Assembly: GCA_002104985.1 (NCBI GenBank)
Contig: MCGO01000335.1
Span: forward strand, 1-31,167
Source: Rhizoclosmatium globosum
Lineage: Eukaryota; Chytridiomycota; Chytridiomycetes; Chytridiales; Chytriomycetaceae
DNA length: 31,167 nucleotides
Direction: 5' to 3'
Shown here piece by piece: positions 22,101 through 31,167 of this stretch. The notes below the pieces were generated by a model. It did not search any database. It worked only from the letters and a program-made list of their open reading frames with translations, and was not told the origin of the DNA. Position 1 is the first letter of the stretch. Every line of letters begins with the position of its first letter. The position numbers were made by a program, and so were the translations under genes.

Positions 22101-25100
22101 CTTAACGAGTCGAGGATGAGGAGAGCTGGAAGCAGTGCTTTCTGGAGCTGCTGCTACAATTACACTTTCTGTCGGAATAACAAACTCGCGGGGTTGTTGA
22201 ACACTGATTTTGGTGGTATTTTCGTTCAAATCGTCGGTCGGCACAACTTCTTCATCCCCTTCTCTTACTCGAGTTATTTTCATGTGCTTTCCGTGTTTTT
22301 GTTGAGTGAAAGAGTTGTCACCGCCAGATTGAGATTCTACATTAGTAGCTGCAACGACAACTTCCGTCTCACTAATTTGAGCTGGGGTTTCCAATGCTGT
22401 TTCCGCAACAACTGGCTTTTCAACAACTGGAACAGGTGGTACAATGATTTCTTCTTTCTTGCCCCACGACCAAATTGACTCTTTGGCAGCAGAAGTAGAA
22501 GCGGTTTGACCAGCAGATTCTTCCGATTCGTTGGATGAGGCAACAACTGTCGCCGCTGCAACAGCAGCAACAGTCGCTAAAGCAGTGACTGAGGCACCAC
22601 CCTCCTCTTCAGGTCTAACTTCCTCAGTTGCAACTTGTGTCGATTCCACCACAGTAGGAACTACAGCTTCCTTCACCAGTGTAATCTTCACATTTTTACG
22701 AACAGCGGCAGCCTCCCAAGAAACAGATTCATCGGCAGTTTCTTCAACAATGGGAGCCTCTTTCGCTGCATAAGTTTGCTCAGACAAAGATCCCGATGCA
22801 CTTGAAATACTTGGTGCCGTAACCGTGATGGTAGGGACGATCTCCTCCAATACAGATTCCTCTGCCACTGGAACAATATAACCTTCAATTTCTTTAACTT
22901 TGGTGATCTTGAAATGTTTGGTGCCGTGAGTTTTGGAAGCTTCATCAGCGATTGTCTCTTCCACTGGCTGAGCCGTTGCTGGTTGCAAAACTTCTTGTTG
23001 GGCAATTATGGGAACTTCTTTCGTAACTACAGGAGTTGGTGCACTAGCGTTGGCAATAGTGGTCTGACTGAAAGTGGCAGCGACAGGTGTTGGTACATTA
23101 CTGGGTGGAACAGGTTGCTTTTCCTTCGTTCCCCAAGACCAGAACGACTTTTTGGCAGGACCTGGGGCGGGAGTGGCAGCCGAAGCAGCTACAACAGCAA
23201 TCGGCACTGTTTGAGAAGTTTTGTTGCTTTCTTCCACTGGCAAAGTGAACGCTGAAGTTTCAGTCTGTGCAATTGGGTTTGTGACCGACACATCAGCAGG
23301 CTCGTTCACGACATCAACAGTAGGATCTAAATGAAAATATGAGCATTAATTCGACTCCCCAAAAAATAACTTACAAGAAGCGGCAATTTCAGGCGAAACG
23401 CTCTCCAGAGGAGCTCCAGAATCTGTTGCCAATTCCTCAACTTCTTTGATCTTTGTGACCTTCACATGCTTCTTGTGAGACTCGGGAATATCGGGAACAG
23501 TTTCCTGACTCACTGGAGTTGTGTTAACAACAGCGACATTCTCTTCTGGAACAGAATAACCAGAAGAAGCCTCAGTCTCCTTAATCTTTGTGATTTGGAC
23601 ATGCTTCTTGTGTGACTCAGAAATAGCTCCTTCAATCTCCAGAGGGACAGCTGCAACGACCACGACTTCTTCAGGTACAGAGTAACTAGACGTATCAGTT
23701 TCCTTAATCTTGGTAATCTTAGCATGCTTTTTGTGTGATGCAGTGACTTCCTCTTCTGTCTCTACTGATGGAGCAACAACAGCCTCTTCCGGTACAGTAT
23801 AACCAGAAGAGATAGGGCCATCAGTAGCTTCGGTTTCTTTGATCTTTGTAATTTTCACATGTTTCTTGTGAGAATTCGATTCGTCGTCCGAAAGAGCAGA
23901 AGCAGCCACCGCAGCTGTGCCAACAGCTGCAATAGCAACAGCAGGAGTTATCCAAGAAGTTTCTTCGACTTTGACAGCTTCATTCACAAGCTTGGTGTTT
24001 TCTTTTGACTGGTCGGGGATAGGGGCACTAGCCACAGGAACATCCGCCGCCACGTCAGCGGCAACAACCACAGGAGTCACTGATTCAGACAAAACAGGTG
24101 CTTCGACAACATCAGTTTCTTTGATTTTCGTGATTTTGACATGCTTCTTGTGAGACTCCGAAACTTGTTCAGCAACAACGGCAGCAGCACCAACTGCAGC
24201 AACAGCTTCGACAATAACAGGAGTCTCTTTTACAACACTAGCATCGTTTACTGCCACTGGAGACTTCACAACTGTTTCAGAAACGACTGGTCTCGCAATG
24301 ATAGATTTCCTGTGAGTATTAACAGGTACACCAACAGGCACAGGTGATGGAGCAGTCACAGCAGTAGCCTCTTTACTCTTCCAAAAAGCGAAAGGATACT
24401 TCTTTGGAGTTGGAGAGACAACAGGTGAGACACCAGGAGTTGCAGTGGATTTCAACGCGACTGGTTGTTCAGCTGGAACTTCAACTGGTGTCGCCGGTGC
24501 AACTGGCTCATAAGCAGCAGGGGTTGATGTTGAAGGAGTAGAGGCAGCTACAACTGAAACAGGTTCAACAACGACGAGCTCCTCTGCCGGAATATCTTTC
24601 GAAACAATAGGGGCCTCAATAGTAGGAGCAGAAACCTTGCGTAGGTATACGTCAGTTAAATTCCCACCAGGTGTCCAAAAAAACTTACAACAGGTTGTTC
24701 GACAGGAACGAGAACCACTTCCGGCTGTGAGATAGGTTCCTTGACAGAAGTTTCATCATCGTGCTAATTAAAACGTTGAGCAAGTCTTTCCTATTGGATA
24801 AAACATACCTTGGTCAAACCAGTTGCTCCAATCACAGCAGCACCAACTGCAACAGCACCAGCAGCTAACGCAACGCCAGAAGTCTCAACTGCAACTGCAG
24901 CCTCTTCGACAGCTTCAACAACAGTCTCAAGAATAGTTGGTTTGTGAACTGTAGACTCCTTCACAGCTTCAACAACCACAACCTCCTCTTTCTTGGCTGA
25001 AGATCCCCAGAACGATCCAAAGAAGGAACTCTCAGCAACTTTCTCCGGGACTGAAGCAGCTGCAACGACTGGCTTCACCTCCTCACCAACAACCGCAGGT

Positions 25101-28100
25101 GCAACCAAAATAGGTTCTCCACCAGACAAAACAACGACAGGCTCCTCTCCAACCACCTCACTCTCAGCATGACCGACAATCTTTGTAATCTTGACATGCT
25201 TCTTTCCTGTTGAAACACTGGCAGCCTCAACAACCTCCTTCTCGTCAGTAATAGGAGCCACAAGAATCGGCTCCCCACCAGAGAGCACAACAACAGGCTC
25301 CTCACCCCTCTCAACAGCTTGACTCAACTTTGTCTGTTGCTTTGTTTCCTCGACATAAACAGTCGTCGCAGCTGCAGCCGCAACAGGCGCGGCGAGGACA
25401 ATAGCGTCGAGCTCTTTGACAGGTGTATACTCTTCAGCGACAGGCTTTTTTCCAAAGAGCCCCTTGAAGAACGCCTTTTTCTGTACAGGTTGCTGTTCCT
25501 CATCAACAGGGTATCTCTCAAAGTATCGCTTGATACCAGCTGCGAAGGCAACAGGACCCAGTTTTTGCACGGTTTTTCCGAAGAGGGAAAGAACCGACGC
25601 GGAGTCTGACTCTTTTCCACAGAGAACAATGAGGTACTCCTTGAATTCGGTAAATGATGTAACGCTACATCCAGCATTGTGTAATTCGGTACGGAATAAA
25701 TTTTTGGTGTATGTTTGTTTGGCGGCTGCAACTGCTGGCAGAATAGCCATGAACTCGAAATCGGGTCGATCTTTCTTGGCGCGAGCGAGGAAGGCTGGGT
25801 AGTTGAATTGAGAGGTTGGTGAAACAGAGTTGGATTCTTGAATAAAAGTCTGTGCAGGAAATTTTGGGGTCAACAAACAAACAGATGACAGAAAGAAGAA
25901 ACTTTTTTCATACCTTGATGACCTCATCAACTTCTTCCTCGGTCAAAACGACAGGCTTGGTAGATTGCTCGGACGAAGCGATGGCAGCTCCAGCAAGTAG
26001 TGCACCAGCTCCAACCAAAGCTCCAGTCTTAACGGCATCTGAGCCATCAACAGGAGCTGGGACTGAGCCGACATCAACAACCGGACCTTCTCCAGACGAA
26101 GTTGGGCCAGCAGGATAAGTCTCAGTGGGTCCCGCAATAAACCCATTCTCATCCCCAATACTTCTTTCAGCCACAATCTTTTCCATCTTGACATCTACAG
26201 ACACAAACTCGTCAATTAACACAACACAACCAACGTATAAAATACTTACGATGCTTCTTTTTCGCACCAGCATACGCAGCACCTGCACCGGCCGCACCAA
26301 GAGCCACAGCCCCAGCTCCAGTGCCCAAAGCATCCGCCTCAAACTCACCAGCATCATTCCAATTCGCCGGTCCATCCTCTCCAGGCCCACCAGCCGCATT
26401 CACCGGTCCAGCACCATAAGGCCCCATAGGAATCCCCGCTGACCCAGAAGGAGTCTCACTCTTGCGTCCAAAGAACGCAGGAGCCTGTCTCGGCAAAGTC
26501 CCCTTCTCCTTCTCAACCTTCTTCCGCTTCCACAGCAAAACCGCGCCAAGACAACAGCAAAGCAATAAAAGCAGTGGAAGCACAATCGCAAGCGCGAGTT
26601 TCCATCCAGTGAGTCCGTTATCGTCGTTCGTGGGAGGGGTGATGGGAACACCTGTTCCAGTAGCGCCACCGATTCCGGTTCCTGTAACAGTGCTTGTGAC
26701 ACGAGTGTCATTGATGAAACCGCCGCCATTGACAACCACGGGGAATCCAGTTGTAGGAGGAGTTGTCCAGCCTGTAGGGACACTGCGATCTCCACTGATG
26801 GTGCCTGTGGTAACGGGAAGACCGTTTGAGCCAGTTGGAACAAGTCCGTTGGAGTCGGTGGGTAATAATCCGTTGGTACCAGTGGGTCCGCTGATGCCAG
26901 TTGTAGAAGGCACAGACACAGTACCAATAAATCCACCACTTCCACTGCCAGGTCCATCCCGTGGAATTCCATAGAACAACCCGAGCCCATTATTCCCATC
27001 AACCGCATCACACTTGACACCATCCAACACACCATTCGCGCTGTTAGCATACACATTTGTAGTCGCACTCTTGACACCACCACTCTTTACGACAACAAGA
27101 CTTCCTCCGTTCACCAAAGAAATGGAAGCCTCAAATGTACCCCTTCCATCCAGATACTCTTTTGGCACACCCAAATCCAACCAATTACTTGTCTTCAAGT
27201 CCAAGTATGACAAGTGTGGGTTTGGCGCACCAGACCCACTCAACTCTCCACCAAAACAAAACACTCCACCGAGAGTATTTGTAGACGAAGACCACGCCGT
27301 ACACGAAGCCCCATCAGACACTTGTGGAGCATTCGTAGTCAACAACGGCTTCCACGCATTCTGTGTCACATCAAAGACAAGGACAGGCGAGTCCTGTGGG
27401 GCACCAAAAAAGAGACCCAATTGCGAACCATTAGGCAAAGCCACGAGTTCCGCGCCATTGCGAACAGGCGGAACACCAGTAAAATCAGTTTTAAAAGCCT
27501 GAGTAGCCAGGGTATAAGAAAAGAAGGGAGTCGCAACATCCGCCCCACTTGAAGGTGATACACCACCAAAGACATAGAAGACACTGTTTGTGATAGCACA
27601 TGTGTGGCCTGATCGAATGGCAAGGTTGTTTGGAGCGGAAATGGGAGCGATCCAGGTCTGTGAGGACAGACTGTATCTGTAAATGACAGAGCGGGTGTCA
27701 AGAGAGATTCCTCCCAGACAGAGCATTGTTTGAGAGGGAGCATCGAGGGCACAGCATTGGAATGCAGTGGGTAGCGGTACGAAGGACGAGTCTGTATTAT
27801 TGATTGTGTATTTAAGTTAGTAGGGAGTCGTCAGCCAACATCTCCAAGTGGGTTGTATGTGCTGCTACTAAGACCCTCCTCGGAAACAAACCAAACCAAA
27901 CCACGCACCTTTCGTCGCCCCACCCGCATCAACGTATTCAATATCCTTTCCGTTGCAGGGCACCAGACACACAAAGTTTGACGCTGTTGCCGTTGCCGCT
28001 GCCGTTGACCCGTTCTCGCCCTGACACGCAGCCCCGCCAAAGAACACCGCAGATCCACTTTGCGCATCGTACACTGACGATGTGCCAACAATCGGCTCGC

Positions 28101-28176
28101 GGCATCCAACAACAAGTTGCGCACTGGCAACAACGAGTACGACAACCGGGATAAGTCGCCGTGGTATTGCTTCCAT
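13151..28176 (-). CDS. Giant kelch-ectodomain transmembrane protein with ~4,200-residue modular tail
   Basis: Seventeen exons: 28176-27909, 27791-26250, 26194-25914, 25849-24809, 24763-24689, 24635-23375, 23326-21697, 21649-21259, 21207-20325, 20277-19661, 19615-19514, 19467-17994, 17947-17588, 17544-16916, 16866-15100, 15048-14257, 14206-13151. Introns are 43-64 nt except the first (117); all GT..AG and all keep phase. The sum is 14,169 nt, 4,722 residues. The start at 28176 gives a signal peptide (MEAIPRRLIPVVVLVVASA). Order: kelch propeller (residues ~25-400; VFFGG, LCLGG, FYVFGG, VFCFGG), Pro/Gly/Thr linker, one helix ~486-510, Ala/Gly segments with KKHVKITK motifs (~600-2100), a VLSLFGKTVQKLG module (~700-820), two tropomodulin-like LRR blocks (~1931-2256), helical repeats (~2314-4679), an 11-residue repeat (~4683-4715). 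Only the propeller and LRR folds are recognised. Probably a surface receptor or adhesion protein with a cytoskeletal or membrane scaffold tail (inference). The stop is 139 bp from the tRNA. Confidence 0.88.
13175..13273 (-). repeat. Three 11-residue amphipathic repeats at the C-terminus of the giant protein
   Basis: The last residues read VVATGAESAAH, VVASGAETAAN, AVTTGAKTAAH, then VVEDILQ and the stop. An exact 11-residue period with small residues and Thr is typical of 3-11 helices in lipid-binding proteins such as perilipins, LEA proteins and synucleins. The repeat is seen directly; lipid binding is inference. Confidence 0.8.
13300..20755 (-). repeat. Array of ~120-residue helical repeats in the tail of the giant protein
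   Basis: Exons 9-17 are built of alpha-helical repeats. One hallmark is 'aP.GWW.RF......SPSFDL..F...L' (APSGWLYRM, APGDWWPRFL, GPDGWLQKF, GPDGWLSKF, APGQWWARFL, APDGWISRF, APVGWWARFL, SKGWWARFI). Another is 'G..lt..ey..Li..l.G' followed by 'F...v..lG...f'. Towards the C-terminus the GWW half fades and the second half dominates. Several introns fall at the same point in the repeat: after FKLQ, FDLS and FKLT, before FIAKLG or a similar word. I do not recognise the family. Confidence 0.7.
19379..19450 (-). repeat. Four 18-bp repeats encoding GRRST(D/E)
   Basis: Units at 19379-19396, 19397-19414, 19415-19432 and 19433-19450 encode GRRSTD or GRRSTE at about residues 2704-2727. They are followed by related IGRRSVEIGRRV. 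RRS is a basophilic-kinase consensus, and the nearby linker carries many (S/T)P sites, such as RSVTPEPTSRSATP. Confidence 0.85.
20930..22005 (-). repeat. Two tandem tropomodulin-like leucine-rich blocks in the giant protein
   Basis: Block 1 (22005 to about 21580) and block 2 (about 21367 to 20930) align from VTQIA(T/S)(E)SDIVELD through LAPEDV.AIAQAL, RLVLG.SGV, SLK.LADSL and LETEQAF.DAL.QN. Both have an intron just after the final QN(N/K)- or AIAQ-type segment. The pattern 'E.AF...L..N..L......F.D...R...V..L.RN' resembles the C-terminal LRR of tropomodulin/leiomodin, which caps actin pointed ends. The LRR call is firm; the tropomodulin likeness is from motif memory. Confidence 0.65.
23437..24160 (-). 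repeat. Five copies of SHKKHVKITKIKE in exon 6 of the giant gene
   Basis: Copies lie near 24160-24113, 23877-23835, 23742-23700, 23620-23572 and 23483-23437, the last four about 120-135 bp apart. Variants are KKHAKITK, KKHVQITK and KKHVKVTK. Diverged copies occur elsewhere in the same protein: KKHHVKMEK (near 26190), KKHVKITKIV (near 25190), KHFKITKVKE and KHMKITRVRE (exon 7), KHVKIRR (exon 8) and KKTMKITR (exon 12). They usually follow an Ala-rich hydrophobic stretch and an acidic/Ser linker. Confidence 0.85.
26530..26604 (-). other. Single transmembrane helix of the giant protein
   Basis: Residues ~486-510 read WKLALAIVLPLLLLLCC and continue LGAVLLW, followed by KRKKVEKEK. The basic stop-transfer stretch, with the signal peptide at the N-terminus, predicts a type I topology with the kelch domain outside and the long tail in the cytoplasm. 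Confidence 0.85.
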
Positions 28177-28613
28177 CCGTTTGAATTCTACTTTTCGTTT
28201 CGTTTCTATCGCTCTAGATCGATCGTACAATTGGACAGATGTTCGCAGTTGCTGATGTCAAATGTCCTGTCCACTTAGCGATTGAACTGATGAAAAGTTG
28301 AAACAAGACACAATCCCCCAATTCACTCACCCTACCTGTATGAGGCTTGTACACAAACAACGTATGAGGCTTAGAACCAAATATAAACCTAATGAGCTAC
28401 CGAGACTGATGAGCACTCGCGGTAAATTTTGATACCACAACAGTATAACTCCAAATCGGAAAATTAAGGGGCCCGTATGTCGCAGCATAAACTTGACTAA
28501 ATAGCAGGAAAACACGCTTAAAAACTTAAATAAAAATTCTGCATAAATGATCGGATGAATTCCAGGTGAATTCAATCTGCTTTCCCGAAATCAGGCCATC
28601 TTTCTGACCCAAA
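28177..28613. promoter_or_regulatory. Intergenic region between the giant gene and the divergent plus-strand gene
   Basis: About 437 bp lies between two divergent starts (28176 minus, 28614 plus), so it should carry both promoters. It is AT-rich with several short A/T runs. I see no clear core promoter element or RNA gene. Confidence 0.45.
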
Positions 28614-29761
28614 ATGACAACCTCCAACGTTATCTCTGAGCAACCTACCGCTTCAACTGAGATACTCAAGCAGACTCTTTCCAATACTTCTGGAGGTACT
28701 TGTGTTTCTTTTCCTTGAAGGTTATCGATGTTGATGTGGCAATACCCCAACACTCAGTTCCCTCAGGCGCTCCATCAAACAACTTGTCCGATGACGGTGT
28801 TGGTGCCATGGTTTACATGCACGGCCAGGACGCTGCCATCTCAGCTTCAACTGAATCAACAGCTGAAACAGTTGCGCCACCCGCTCAGCTGTCTCCCACT
28901 GAAGTCGATTCAGTCATCAAGTGAAATAGCCTTTCAATGAAGTATAATTTCTAACTGATTGCATACAGGACTTCATGCAGAAAGTGTCATCCATCTCTGC
29001 AACATCGCGCTTCTCCTCCCATCATTTCACACCCGCGCAAGAACCGATGCCTCAGACTTTGACTACACAACCCACATCCTCCTCTAATCCTCCTCACCCC
29101 AACTTACACCACAAATGAATTCCGCACAGCCCTCCTCCATGCTGGCTGCCACGTTGAAAAATTCACTCTCTTTGAAGAAATACCTCACATCCCTCTGCGG
29201 AAACCCAACCGATGCCCCAACTGTCCTCTCCCTCTTTGGAAAACTTGTCCACACCCTCGGCCAAAGAGCATTCACAGAAGGAATGGACCGATACCACGAA
29301 ACCCTCACCCAAGAAGGCGTCGGAGCAATGGTTTACACCCACAACCAAACTCTCCGCCATCCCCCTCCCCCAAAACCCCTCAACCACTTCGCCAACTACC
29401 CCTCTAACCCTTCCGAAGTCGACAAATCCTTACACCCTCTCTTAACCCAAACAACCATCAACACCTTCCTCACCCACGCCAAAACAGACGTCCCAACATT
29501 CACACTCTCCCAACTCCTTGCCTCAACCGAAACCGCCTCTCCATACACAGAAAACGAATTCCGCGTCGCTCTCCTCCATGCAGGTTGTAAAGTAACAAGC
29601 TACGCATCCTTCAACGCGTACCTAACGTCTTCTGTGGATCCGTTGAATCAGCGCCACGCGTTCTCGCGCTTTTTGGAGAGACTGTACAGACTGTGGGACA
29701 AGACGCGTTTTTGGAAGGTGTAGAGAGATATTTGGTGTTGTTGGAAGATACGAAAGCATGA
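28614..29761 (+). pseudogene. Broken two-module paralog of the giant-protein tail segment
   Basis: Starts MTTSNVISEQPTASTEILKQ (ATG 28614), then an intron 28696-28766 that keeps phase. Two copies of one module follow. Each begins with GVGAMVY(M/T)H, then an acidic-Pro segment, then (T)NEFR.ALLHAGC.V, a Y-LTS segment, and VL(S/A)LFG..V.T(L/V)GQ.AF.EG..RY. Exon 4 of the giant protein has the same module (FRTELHNAGCSVTSF; VLSLFGKTVQKLG). Both genes also place an intron after V(D/S).VIK: here after TEVDSVIK (28921), in the giant gene after EEVDEVIK (25914). Frame breaks occur at the 28921 donor, which has lost a G, and near 29030, 29090, 29175, 29360 and 29655. The last frame ends LEDTKA at TGA 29761. 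The label pseudogene is provisional, since consensus errors would give the same picture. Confidence 0.6.
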
Positions 29762-31167
29762 TAAGGATTATGCGGAATTGTACACTATGTAGCGTTTCAT
29801 GTGAAATATATAGTTATCTTGAACCCTTCCTCAAATTTAAAGATAAGGGGCAACAATTAATGTTGGTTCAAAACGTGGAGGTGACCATCTCCAACAAAGA
29901 ACTAGGCCGAGGCTGCTACGGTGTTGTATACGCAGGCAAGTACGGAACAACAGATGTTGCCATCAAGACATTTGGATTGGTTCCAGCAAACTCTGATGAT
30001 CTTGCCAAGGCAATGCAAGAAGCATCCATCTGGCACTCGCTCAAGCACCCAAATATTGCCACACACTGGGGTATCGCCTATGACGAAACAAAACGCCCTA
30101 TGCTTGTTGTAGAACGCCTGCAGATGAATCTTTTGGAACGGCTGAAATCGAATCCAACGGCCCGTGAACGGATCAAATGGCTCATTGACATCGCACAAGC
30201 TTTCCGGTACCTGAATTCACTGAACCCACCCGTGATTCATAGAGACCTCAAGCCTGACAACGTCTTGATTGGTACCTCAACTGTTAACAATTTGACAAAT
30301 CCCCTACTTACATTTTTCCTTCGATCACTAGATTCGAGTGACAAAGCTCCTCTCGGACTTTGGAATGAGTAGAGTCCAGGCATTGTATACATACCACGCT
30401 GTAGAACCGACAAAGGGATGCCTCCTCTATGCCCCTCCTGAGTCTTATCGCCGCCACTACAAGGCTACACCAAATACGATGTCTATAGTTTCGGAATGAC
30501 CATGTATGAAATTACAACAGGCCGAGCACCTTTCGCTGGTGAAGAAGTCCTTGATCCTCAACTGGTAATCAATTGGATTTGTAGGTGAAAGACCAGACAG
30601 AAGAGACAGTAACGGCATGAACCTGCTGTGCACGAGATTCCAGACGATCTGTGGAATTTGATTGAAAGATGTTGGGACCAGGATCCAAATAAGCGCCCAG
30701 ACTTTACCACTATTTGTTTGGAGCTGAACAGCATCACTTTCTTGGAGAATGGCGATTACGATATCCCGCTTCAAAATCAACCAAAGATCTCAATCGTTGG
30801 AGGTATGTATGACAAAGAATAGTCGATTTACTCAGTATGTTTGCATAAACACAGACTCTGCGGCGTCTGCGCAAACCGCTTCTTTGACTTCCGAGCTTGA
30901 AGGCTTTCAATTCCTTGATATGAATGAGGATAACTTGGAATCAAATAGTTTAGTGGCAAGCCAACCTCTCCCTTCTTCGTTTGCCGTTCGTAATATCGAT
31001 TTGTCGTTAGCGTCTCCAGAGGAAAAATCAATCATTTCTGCTGCTAAAAATATCGCTGAAGGAGCTACGTTTTGGCAGTGCGTTACCGTGAGGGTATAGA
31101 TTTTGAACAGAATTTGGAGAAGTCCATTATGTGGTTCACGTTTTCCGCGAAATCACGGAGATCCCGG
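29758..31167 (+). CDS. Protein kinase with Sel1-like C-terminal segment, frame-broken, cut by right edge
   Basis: A Ser/Thr or TKL-type kinase domain. GRGCYGVVYAGKYG is the glycine loop, VAIK holds the ATP-binding Lys, QEAS the helix-C Glu, HRDLKPDNVLI the catalytic loop, and SDFGMSRV the DFG segment. APPESY is the APE-like motif and WNLIERCWDQDPNKRPDF the C-lobe end. An intron 30272-30331 splits the catalytic loop from DFG. A second intron at about 30802-30852 precedes a segment with ASPEEKSIISAAKNIAEGA and, one frame over, YREGIDFEQNLEKSIMWF, which looks like a Sel1 repeat. Frame breaks are needed near 30350, 30470 (an A run one base short), 30585-30630 and 31070. All catalytic residues are present, so an active kinase is plausible if the breaks are errors. 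In-frame ATGs at 29758 and 29860 are both possible; the first overlaps the upstream stop. Confidence 0.75.

Noticed and set aside
13151..28176. Separate genes for each long minus-strand open frame
   Set aside because: Each frame ends at a good GT donor and the next begins in phase after a short intron; most internal fragments have no suitable start, and similar repeats run across the borders.

Overview
The window is eukaryotic. Most introns are short (about 43-64 nt, GT..AG, often GTAAGT/GTGAGT), TTAGGG-type telomere-like repeats lie near the left edge, and there is a CDC50/LEM3-type flippase subunit and a kinase followed by a Sel1-like repeat. A zoosporic (chytrid-like) fungus fits best; this is inference, not a species call.

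Layout. 1-1.9 kb: C-terminal end of a reverse-transcriptase-like protein, then gene-free subtelomere-like DNA with telomere-like blocks, three copies of a ~140-bp satellite and a TCTGCG minisatellite. 1.9-6.1 kb (minus): a secreted cysteine-rich protein built from alternating exon modules of 111 and 351-354 nt, with a Ser/Thr-rich repeat stalk. 6.4-8.3 kb (plus): the CDC50 subunit. 8.5-12.7 kb (minus): kelch gene 2, with many broken frames. 12.94 kb: tRNA-Cys. 13.15-28.18 kb (minus): one giant 17-exon gene. 28.6-29.8 kb (plus): a broken gene made of two copies of a module also found in both kelch proteins. 29.8 kb to the right end (plus): a frame-broken protein kinase.

The main result is the giant gene. 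What looks like a row of separate minus-strand genes is a single reading frame of 14,169 nt once 16 short introns are removed; every junction keeps phase and the total is a multiple of three. It encodes about 4,722 residues: signal peptide, kelch-type ectodomain, one transmembrane helix (about residues 486-510), then a tail of about 4,200 residues. In order the tail carries Ala/Gly-rich hydrophobic segments alternating with a basic KKHVKITK motif, two tropomodulin-like leucine-rich blocks, Ser/Thr-Pro-rich linkers, a long array of ~120-residue helical repeats and a C-terminal amphipathic 11-residue repeat. I know of no described family with this architecture. It looks like a receptor or adhesion protein with a very large scaffold tail.

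Kelch gene 2 and the broken plus-strand gene share tail modules with the giant gene, so this is a local paralog cluster. CDC50, kelch 2, the stalk of the Cys-rich gene, the plus-strand module gene and the kinase all carry single-base frame breaks, several in mononucleotide runs, while the 14.2-kb giant frame has none. Consensus error and real decay are both possible, so those proteins should be read as provisional.
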